A DNA stretch of 5,598 bases from NCBI GenBank assembly GCA_964569055.1, contig CAZMSZ010000461.1, positions 1-5,598 of the forward strand. The letters are read 5' to 3'. Numbering within the stretch: the stretch's first letter is position 1; every line of letters starts with the position of its first letter. The position numbers and the translations under genes were made by a program. Source of the DNA: JAWLGW01 sp964569055 (GTDB lineage: Bacteria > Planctomycetota > J058). This document shows positions 1-5,598 of this stretch, one piece after another. The notes beneath the pieces are model-generated. The model was not told the DNA's origin. It saw only the letters and a list, made by a program, of their open reading frames with translations, and searched no databases.

Positions 1-1
1 G

Positions 2-1327
2 CCGCGCTACGAGGACCCGCAGGCGCCGCCGCGCGCGGCGGTGTATCACGACCCGAGCGGGCGGCGGATCCTGCACGTCGGCCCGCTGGACGCCGAGGCG
101 AGCGCGCTGCACGCGGCCACGCAGCGCGAGCAGGACACGTTCCTGCTCTACACCGCGATCACCAGGGCGGTCGCGCGGGTGGTGCTCCCCTACGTGCCGT
201 GGGACGCGCGGGAGGGGCGCTGGAGCTATCCGCGTCTGGCGGGCTCGTTCTACGAGCCGCTCAACCTGCGCCTGCGAACGCTCGTCGGCGCGCGCGAGCA
301 CGACCCCGCGCTCGCGGCGCGCTTCGCGCACGAGCGCGTGCGCCGCGATCCCCGAGCCGGCGCGGCGACCGGCTCTGGCGACCTCGCGGCCCTCGCGACC
401 TGGCGCCCCTCGCCCGCGCTGGCCGAGGCGCTCGCGGCGGACGCGCGCGCGCTCGACGCTCGGCGCGCGCTCGTGGCGCGCCACCGCGCGCGGCGGGTGG
501 TCTCGTACTCCAGCCTCAAGCGGGCAGAGGTCGCGAGCGCGGCGCTGGCGGCGGAGCCGCTCGAGGCCGCGCCCGGCGAGGAGGGCGCGCCCGCGCTCGG
601 CACCGACCTCCTCCCCGGGGGGCGCGAGGTGGGCAACCTCGTGCACGCGATCCTGGAGCAGGTCGACCTCGCGAGGGTGGGCGCCGCCGAGGGCGCGGCG
701 AGCTGGGGCGCGCTCCCCGAGGTGCGCGCGCTGCTCGAGGCGGAGGGCGCGCGCTACGGGCTGGCGGCGGCGCAGCTCGAGGTCGTGCGCGACCTCGTCT
801 ACCGCACGCTGACCCGCGAGCTCGACCTCGGCGGCCTGCGCCTCCCGGGGCTGTGGCGGGCGACCTGTCGGCGCGAGGTCGACTTCCGCGTGCCGCTGCC
901 GGGCGCGGCGCCGGGGGGCGGGGCCGCGGGCCTGGACGGGTCGGGCGAGGGCCCGCGGCTCGAGCGCGGGGCGCTGGTCGGCGCGCTCGACGCGCTGGTG
1001 CGCTGGACGCCGCCCGGCGGGCCGCCCCTGCTGCTCGGCCTCGACTGGAAGAGCGACGCGCTCGAGGACTACGCGCCCGCCGCGCTCGAGGCGCGGGTGG
1101 CGCAGGACTACGCGATCCAGCGCGCGGCGTACTCGTACGTGGTCGCCCGGCTGGCGGGCGCGCGCCGGCCCGAGGACCTCGCGGCGCTCGACGTGCGGCT
1201 GGGCTACGTGTTCGTGCGCGCGACCGGCGCCCCCGGCGGCGGCCCGGCGCACGGGCTGCGCGTCACGCGCGTCGACCCGGCCGCGTTCGCGCGGGCCGAG
1301 CGGTTCTTGCAGGAGGTGGGGGCGTGA
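2..1327 (+). CDS. recB: RecBCD subunit RecB, 3' part (end of helicase region plus complete nuclease domain)
   Basis: The reading frame is open at the left edge, so the gene begins upstream; 441 codons plus the stop are visible. Numbering from the first complete codon, residues 14-25 (AVYHDPSGRRIL) resemble the stretch between helicase motifs V and VI in E. coli RecB (FYHDRHSFEAVL). Residues 48-56 (LLYTAITRA) are UvrD-family motif VI. The C-terminal RecB-family nuclease looks intact: H215 in GNLVHAILE, E292 in REVDF, D330 in GALDAL, D348 and K350 in LDWKSD, and Q373/Y377 in the QxxxY motif. These match the Mg-binding and catalytic positions known for E. coli RecB. RecB is the 3'-5' helicase and sole nuclease of RecBCD, acting on double-strand ends in the cytoplasm. 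AddA has a similar layout, but the YHD segment and the recD gene directly downstream favour RecB. The TGA stop overlaps the recD start. Confidence 0.93.
   Translation, partial: PRYEDPQAPPRAAVYHDPSGRRILHVGPLDAEASALHAATQREQDTFLLYTAITRAVARVVLPYVPWDAREGRWSYPRLAGSFYEPLNLRLRTLVGAREHDPALAARFAHERVRRDPRAGAATGSGDLAALATWRPSPALAEALAADARALDARRALVARHRARRVVSYSSLKRAEVASAALAAEPLEAAPGEEGAPALGTDLLPGGREVGNLVHAILEQVDLARVGAAEGAASWGALPEVRALLEAEGARYGLAAAQLEVVRDLVYRTLTRELDLGGLRLPGLWRATCRREVDFRVPLPGAAPGGGAAGLDGSGEGPRLERGALVGALDALVRWTPPGGPPLLLGLDWKSDALEDYAPAALEARVAQDYAIQRAAYSYVVARLAGARRPEDLAALDVRLGYVFVRATGAPGGGPAHGLRVTRVDPAAFARAERFLQEVGA
1311..1316 (+). promoter_or_regulatory. Strong ribosome binding site for recD
   Basis: AGGAGG lies inside the last codons of recB, with seven bases between it and the GTG at 1324. 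It decides the recD start: the same frame stays open far upstream, but that upstream translation is Arg/Ala/Gly-rich shadow sequence over recB. With the GTGA overlap it implies translational coupling of recB and recD. Confidence 0.8.
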
Positions 1328-3423
1328 GGCGGCCCGGGCTGTCGGCGGCGGGGGCCGCGCGGCGCGCCTGCGGCGAGCTCGCGCCCGGGGAGGCGGCCTT
1401 CGAGGCCGCGCTGGCGCCGGTCGCGGCGCGGCTGCCCGAGCTGGGGCTCGAGCCCGAGCTGCTGCAGCTCGCGCGCGAGGTGGCGGCGCTGGCCCCGGGC
1501 CTGCACCCGCCCGACCGCCTGGCCACGATCCTGCTCGTGCTCGCCGTGCTGGCGGGCGAGCAGCAGGGGAGCGCGCGCGTGGGTTGGGAGCAGCCGGGCC
1601 TCCTGGAGGAGGTCGCCACGGCCCTCGACGCGTCGCTGGCTCCGCTCGAGGGGCGAGAGCCGGGGCCCGCGGCGGCCGAGGCCGCGGCGCTCGCCGCGCG
1701 CGCGCGGGTGCTCCTGGCGAGCGGCGCATTGGACGCGCTGGTGGGGGACGCGCCGGCCGCGAGCGGGCCGGGCCTCCTGCGGCCGTTCGTGCGCGAGGGC
1801 GCGTGGGTCGCCTCACAGGCCGCCTGGGCGCGCGAGCGGCGGCTCGCGGTCCGCCTCGCGGCCCGGCTCACGCGCGCGCATCCGCCCTGCGACGCCGAGC
1901 GCCTCGAAGGCGCCCTCGCCGAGGTCCGCCAGGTCGGCGCGTTCGCGCTCAGCCCCGCGCAGGAGCGCGCGCTCGCGACCCCGTTCCGCGGCGGGGCCGG
2001 CGGCGGGCCGAGCGGCGTGAGCCTGATCGTCGGCCCGCCCGGCTCGGGGAAGACCGCCACCGTGGCGGCGCTGCTGCGCCTCGCGCTGCGCCTCGCGCTC
2101 GCGCCCGAGGAGGTCGCGCTGGCGGCGCCCACCGCCAAGGCCGCCCGGCGCATGGGCGAGGCGCTGGCGCAGGTCCTGGCGCCCCTGGAGCTCACCGGCG
2201 GGGCGGCGAGCGCGCCCGACGCGCGCCTGGTGGCGGCGCCGCCCACGCCGACCACCCTCCACCGGCTGCTCGGCGCGCGCGCCCACCGGCGCGGCGGGTT
2301 CCGCCACGGGCCGACCCGGCCCCTCGCGCAGCGCCTGGTGATCGTCGACGAGCTGAGCATGCTCGACCTCGAGCTGGCGGACGCGCTGCTCGCCGCCCTG
2401 CGGCCCGACGCGCTCCTGGTCGGGCTGGGTGACCCCGAGCAGCTCCCGGCGGTGGGGGTCGGCGCGGTGCTGGCGGAGCTGACCCGCGCGGACGGGCCCC
2501 GCGTGCCGCGGCTCGAGGCGGCGGTGTGCGCGCTGACGGCCGTGTTCCGGGCGGGCGGCGACGACGCGGCGCAGCTGCTGGGCGTGGCGGACGCGCTCCG
2601 GCGCGGGGACGCCGCGGCGTTACTGGACGGGCCGCCCGGGCCGGCCCGCCTGCGCGAGCGCGCGCGCGCCGCCGAGGTGACGGGCCAGGGGGTCGAGGCG
2701 CTGCTCCTCGGGGAGGACGCGGACGACGCGGAGGCCACCCTGGGCGCGTTCGTCGACCGCTGGTCCGAGGCGCTCGGCGCCGAGCTCGACCCGGCCGCCC
2801 TGAAGGCGACCTATCGGCTCGAGCCCGACGGGACCCTGGCGACCGAGCACGAGCCGACCCTCCGCGCGCTGTTCGCCGCCGGCGCCCGGCGCCAGCTCCT
2901 GGCCGCGCTCCACGGCGGGCCGCGCGGGGTGGAGTCCCTCAACGGCGCGCTCCACGCTCGCCACCTGGCGCGGCTGGCGCTGCCCTCGACCCACGGCTTC
3001 GCGGTGGGCGACCCCCTCCTGATCACCGCCAACGACCACGCGCTCGGGCTCCTCAACGGGGACGTCGGCCGGCTGCTCCTCGCCGCCGCGCCCCACGACC
3101 GCGCGCCGCGGCCGGTCGCCGTGTTCGAGCGCCCCGGCGGCGGCTACGCCGCGTTCCCGCCGGGGGCGCTGGCCGGACGCCTCACCCTCGCCTGGGCGCT
3201 CACGGTCCATCGCGCGCAGGGCTCCGAGTACGACGAGGTCGCGCTGGTCCTCCCCGACCGGCCGATCCCGCTGGTGACGCGCGCGCTCCTCTACACCGCG
3301 CTCACCCGCGCCCGGCGCGGCGCCGTCGTGGTGGGCCGGCGCGAGGTGCTGGCCGCGGCGATCGCGCGCGCGCCGCGGCGCGGGTCGGGGCTGCGGCAGG
3401 CGCTGGCCCAGGCCTGCACGTAG
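1324..3423 (+). CDS. recD: RecBCD subunit RecD, 5'-3' helicase
   Basis: A 699-residue superfamily 1B helicase starting at GTG 1324, with a 4-base overlap with recB. Motifs appear in order: Walker A GPPGSGKT (residues 237-244, K243), motif Ia APTAKAARRM, Walker B VDELSML (D342, E343), motif III GDPEQLPAVG (from 369), a motif IV-like VFRAGGDD, NDHALGLLNGD (570-580), motif V TVHRAQGSEYDEV (627-639) and motif VI YTALTRAR (657-664). All expected catalytic residues are visible, so the helicase should be active. The roughly 236 residues before Walker A match the RecD N-terminal domain that contacts RecC; the LHPPDRLATILLVLAVLAGEQ segment is typical. This part is about 65 residues longer than in E. 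coli RecD (608 residues in total). RecD2, the stand-alone relative, is less likely because the gene is coupled to recB. RecD is the fast 5'-3' motor and modulates RecB nuclease activity and RecA loading. The gene ends in tandem TAG TAG stops. Confidence 0.95.
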   Translation: MRRPGLSAAGAARRACGELAPGEAAFEAALAPVAARLPELGLEPELLQLAREVAALAPGLHPPDRLATILLVLAVLAGEQQGSARVGWEQPGLLEEVATALDASLAPLEGREPGPAAAEAAALAARARVLLASGALDALVGDAPAASGPGLLRPFVREGAWVASQAAWARERRLAVRLAARLTRAHPPCDAERLEGALAEVRQVGAFALSPAQERALATPFRGGAGGGPSGVSLIVGPPGSGKTATVAALLRLALRLALAPEEVALAAPTAKAARRMGEALAQVLAPLELTGGAASAPDARLVAAPPTPTTLHRLLGARAHRRGGFRHGPTRPLAQRLVIVDELSMLDLELADALLAALRPDALLVGLGDPEQLPAVGVGAVLAELTRADGPRVPRLEAAVCALTAVFRAGGDDAAQLLGVADALRRGDAAALLDGPPGPARLRERARAAEVTGQGVEALLLGEDADDAEATLGAFVDRWSEALGAELDPAALKATYRLEPDGTLATEHEPTLRALFAAGARRQLLAALHGGPRGVESLNGALHARHLARLALPSTHGFAVGDPLLITANDHALGLLNGDVGRLLLAAAPHDRAPRPVAVFERPGGGYAAFPPGALAGRLTLAWALTVHRAQGSEYDEVALVLPDRPIPLVTRALLYTALTRARRGAVVVGRREVLAAAIARAPRRGSGLRQALAQACT

Positions 3424-3476
3424 TAGGCCGCGCTCCCGGGCTGGTAGGACCGCGGGACGTCGGCGAAGCTCGCGCC
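3424..3476. other. Short intergenic gap between recD and the SEC-C gene
   Basis: These 53 bases contain a second in-frame TAG right after the recD stop and a short CCCGGG palindrome. There is no T-rich tract with a stable hairpin and no recognisable -35/-10 pair. The best purine-rich stretch before the ATG at 3477 is a weak CGAAG at 3464-3468. Read-through from recD is therefore possible, but a promoter of unfamiliar type cannot be excluded. Confidence 0.6.
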
Positions 3477-5591
3477 ATGAGCGAGGTCGTCGCGGCATTG
3501 GCGGACGAGGCGCGGGCGACCCCGCACGCGCGCCCGGGGATCGAGGCCCTGTCGCGGCGCGCAGCCGACGCGGGTCAGGCGGCGTTCGGCGAGGCGGTCG
3601 CGGCGCTCCTCGGCGCGCACGACCCGGGCGCGGTCGCGCTCCTCCTGGCCGGCGCGGCCGTGGGCTTCCCGCTCGACCCCGCGCAGGTCCGCCGCGCGCT
3701 CGCGCTGACCCACGACCTCACCCATCTCGCCCTGTTGGCCGGCCGCTGCGGCGCGGCCACGGTCGACGTGCTCACGGCCGCGGCCCGCATGGCGCACCAG
3801 GACGCGGAGTGGCGGCTGGTGTCGGCTCTGCTCGCGGCCGAGCGGGTGGCGGCCGGGGGCGCGACCGCGCCGCGCGAGCTGTTGGCCGAGCTGCGCATGC
3901 ACGCCCGGCTCGACTACGAGCCGGAGCTGGCCTACATGGTGGGGCTGGCCGCGGAGGCCTTGCAGGACCCGGGCCTGGAGGAGCTGGCCGGCGACTGGCG
4001 CGAGGCGGCCTGCCGCGGGCGCGGCCCGGCGCACATGCGCGAGCGCCTGCTTGGCCGGTTGAGCCTCGACATGGAGGTGCTCGCGGCGCTCCCCGCCGAG
4101 CCGCCCGTGCGCGCCGTCGCGGCGGGGTTCACGGTGCGCCGCGCGACCGAGAAGGTCGGGCGCAACGACCCCTGCCCGTGCGGGAGCAAGAAGAAGTACA
4201 AGAAGTGCTGCGAGGGGAAGGACCGCGCGCGCAACGCCGAGGCCTCACCGGTCCCGGGCGTGACGCTGGCCGAGTACCTCGCCGACCCCGGGCGCTACCT
4301 CCGTCCCGAAGACGTGCACCGCCTCGGCCCCGCCGAGCTGGCGCGGCTCGACCTCGCCAAGCTCCCCACCCTCCACTTGATCACGGCGATCCGCCGCCAG
4401 GCGCTGCTCGAGCAGTGGGACCGCGCCGAGCAGGGGCTCGACGTGCTCGCCGAGCGGACCGACCTGCCTGGGGAGTCGTCCGCGTGGGAGTATCGCCTGG
4501 AGGTGATCGACGACGCGCTGCGGGTCGGCGCGACGGACGTCGTCGCGCGACAGCGCGCCAAGGTCGAGGCGGAGGGCGGGAGCGAGGCGATCGGCGACCT
4601 CGAGCTCGAGCTCGAGCTGCGCGCGCCCACCGCCGAGACGGTGGGGCGGCTCGACGCCGCCGCGCTCGAGGCGCTGCGCGCGCCCGAGGGGCACGGCGCG
4701 ATCGACCTCGCCTACGCGCTGCTCGAAGCCTTCCCGGCGCTCGGGATCCTGGTGGCGCGCGGCGCGATCGACCCCGCGCGGGTGCTCGACTCCGAGACGC
4801 TGCTCGACGAGATCGAGCGCGCCCGCGACCTGCTCGGCCTGTCGCCCGACGACTCGGCCGGACGCGCCTACGACGACGCCCTCGCCACGCGCGAGCGCCG
4901 CGAGGCGGAGGCGGGCACCGAGGCGCGCGAGCGCGAGGAGCTGCTCGCCGAGGCGCAGCGCCTGCGCAAGGAGCTGCAGGCCGCGCACCAGCGCGCGCAG
5001 GAGGCGGAGCGGCAGGCGAGCGCGCGCCCCGAGCGAGCGGCCGGCGCGCCGGAGGCGCGCCCCACCGGCAAGGTCGACGCGACGGAGCGCGCCGAGCTCG
5101 AGCGGCTGCGGGCCAAGGTCGACGAGCTCAAGCAGGAGGTCGCCGACCGCAACCGCGAGCGACGCCAGCTCCGGCGCGAGCTCGACGATGCGCGGCGCGC
5201 GCTCGAGGAGCGGCCCGAGTCCGCGCCCACGCGCGAGCCGGCGACCCGCGGCGACGAGGCGCCCGACCCTGGCGAGCTCCCGCTGCCCGAGGAGGCGACC
5301 CGCGGCGTCCTGCCGCCCGCCCTCGCCGCCGCAGCCGAGCAGGCGCTGCATCGCGTGCCGACCCGCGTGGCCCAGCACGCCCTCCGCCTGATCGGCGCGC
5401 TCGCCGCGGGCGAGCCGACCGCCTGGCGCGGGGTCAAGCGCCTGCGCGACAAGGACGGCCTCCTGTCGGCGCGGGTCGGGATCCACTACCGCCTGATCCT
5501 GCGCGCCGACGCGCGCACCGCCCGCCTCGACGTGCTCGACTTCGTCCCGCGCGAAGGCTTCGACACCGCGCTGCGCCGGCTGTCGGGGTAG
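3477..5591 (+). CDS. SEC-C motif, coiled-coil protein with C-terminal RelE/ParE-like domain
   Basis: A 704-residue protein with no named family that I recognise. Residues 1-220 are Ala/Leu-rich and probably helical, possibly HEAT- or TPR-like. Residues 227-245 form a SEC-C motif, VGRNDPCPCGSKKKYKKCC, with zinc ligands C233, C235, C244 and C245; this is the module at the SecA C-terminus and in many otherwise unrelated proteins. Residues 260-460 are again helical, with a TPR-like look around AEQGLDVLAERTD. Two charged heptad-like segments, about 470-520 and 535-580, look like coiled coils separated by a Pro/Ala-rich linker. An acidic, Pro-rich linker leads to residues 612-704, which resemble a RelE/ParE fold (VKRLRDKDG, then ARVGIHYRLIL, then LDFVPREGF). 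No signal peptide or membrane segment is seen. ATG 3477 is chosen because protein-like composition begins there, although its ribosome binding site is weak. The gene follows recD on the same strand, and co-transcription is possible. It is not SecA, since no helicase motifs are present. The function is unknown; RNA or ribosome binding is a hypothesis. Confidence 0.85.
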   Translation: MSEVVAALADEARATPHARPGIEALSRRAADAGQAAFGEAVAALLGAHDPGAVALLLAGAAVGFPLDPAQVRRALALTHDLTHLALLAGRCGAATVDVLTAAARMAHQDAEWRLVSALLAAERVAAGGATAPRELLAELRMHARLDYEPELAYMVGLAAEALQDPGLEELAGDWREAACRGRGPAHMRERLLGRLSLDMEVLAALPAEPPVRAVAAGFTVRRATEKVGRNDPCPCGSKKKYKKCCEGKDRARNAEASPVPGVTLAEYLADPGRYLRPEDVHRLGPAELARLDLAKLPTLHLITAIRRQALLEQWDRAEQGLDVLAERTDLPGESSAWEYRLEVIDDALRVGATDVVARQRAKVEAEGGSEAIGDLELELELRAPTAETVGRLDAAALEALRAPEGHGAIDLAYALLEAFPALGILVARGAIDPARVLDSETLLDEIERARDLLGLSPDDSAGRAYDDALATRERREAEAGTEAREREELLAEAQRLRKELQAAHQRAQEAERQASARPERAAGAPEARPTGKVDATERAELERLRAKVDELKQEVADRNRERRQLRRELDDARRALEERPESAPTREPATRGDEAPDPGELPLPEEATRGVLPPALAAAAEQALHRVPTRVAQHALRLIGALAAGEPTAWRGVKRLRDKDGLLSARVGIHYRLILRADARTARLDVLDFVPREGFDTALRRLSG
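4155..4211 (+). other. SEC-C zinc-binding motif (residues 227-245)
   Basis: The CPC-x8-CC spacing and the GRNDPCPCGSKKKYKKCC wording are canonical for SEC-C. The family is known to coordinate one zinc ion. The motif usually sits at a protein terminus, whereas here more than 450 residues follow it. The lysine-rich segment between the cysteine pairs is suited to nucleic-acid or acidic-protein contact, which is inference. Confidence 0.92.
4599..4616 (+). repeat. Three tandem CTCGAG hexamers in coding sequence
   Basis: Three perfect head-to-tail copies of a palindromic hexamer encode alternating Leu-Glu at residues 375-380 of the SEC-C protein. The repeat is in frame and reads as an ordinary coding run, so a local expansion or simple codon preference explains it; no regulatory role is evident. 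Confidence 0.7.
5310..5588 (+). other. RelE/ParE-toxin-fold-like domain (residues 612-704)
   Basis: The order is two predicted helices (LAAAAEQALHRV and AQHALRLIGALAAG), a basic turn with K654, R655, R657 and K659, a strand ARVGIHYRLIL (R666, Y671, R672), and a strand LDVLDFVPREGF (D688, R692, F695). RelE-superfamily toxins show the same helix-helix-strand order with an R-V-G-x-Y-R signature. E. coli RelE uses basic residues plus Y87 for mRNA cleavage; here the nearest candidate is Phe695, so catalysis may be altered or lost, subject to alignment. The call rests on motif pattern alone. Confidence 0.65.
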
Positions 5592-5598
5592 TCGGCTT

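Noticed and set aside
199..1323. Upstream extension of the recD frame over recB
   Set aside because: The translation is Arg/Ala/Gly-rich and lies wholly over the conserved recB nuclease region. The AGGAGG plus GTG at 1324 gives the expected RecD start.
1737..1744. E. coli Chi octamer GCTGGTGG within recD
   Set aside because: It is a tempting link to RecBCD, but Chi is species-specific and one GC-rich octamer is expected by chance in this composition.
1263..2738. Antisense open frame of 491 codons over recD, and a 413-codon one at 4245-5486 over the SEC-C gene
   Set aside because: In very high-GC DNA, stop codons are rare in antisense frames. The translations are Ser/Arg/Ala/Gly low-complexity with no recognisable motifs, and the plus strand carries clear conserved genes.
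3431..3457. Possible hairpin terminator after recD around CCCGGG and CCGCGG
   Set aside because: Only short palindromes are present, with no long stem and no following T tract, so rho-independent termination is not supported.
2526..3476. Upstream extension of the SEC-C gene frame over recD
   Set aside because: The composition is Arg/Pro/Gly-rich shadow sequence over recD helicase motifs; protein-like sequence begins at ATG 3477.

Overview
The window is extremely GC-rich (well above 70% by eye, with G or C at almost every third codon position). It carries three large plus-strand genes with almost no non-coding DNA. Composition, GTG starts and the recB-recD gene order fit a high-GC bacterium, with Myxococcota or related deltaproteobacterial lineages as my first guess; no taxonomic marker is present, so this is weak inference.

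Layout. Positions 2-1327 hold the 3' part of recB, entering the window in mid-gene just before helicase motif VI and including the complete C-terminal nuclease domain. Positions 1324-3423 hold a full-length recD, overlapping recB by 4 bases (GTGA) and preceded by a strong AGGAGG ribosome binding site. The two genes are translationally coupled and encode subunits of the RecBCD helicase-nuclease, which processes double-strand DNA ends for recombination and degrades foreign linear DNA. recC is not in the window; it presumably lies upstream.

After a 53-base gap with no recognisable terminator or promoter, positions 3477-5591 encode a 704-residue protein that I cannot assign to a named family. It reads as helical N-terminal region, SEC-C zinc-binding motif, second helical region, two coiled-coil segments, and a C-terminal domain resembling the RelE/ParE toxin fold. 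This multi-domain architecture is the most unusual item here. A function in RNA cleavage, ribosome association or defence is only a hypothesis.

The long antisense and alternate-frame ORFs are composition artefacts of the high-GC DNA and are not annotated. No RNA genes, mobile elements, CRISPR arrays or attachment sites were seen.
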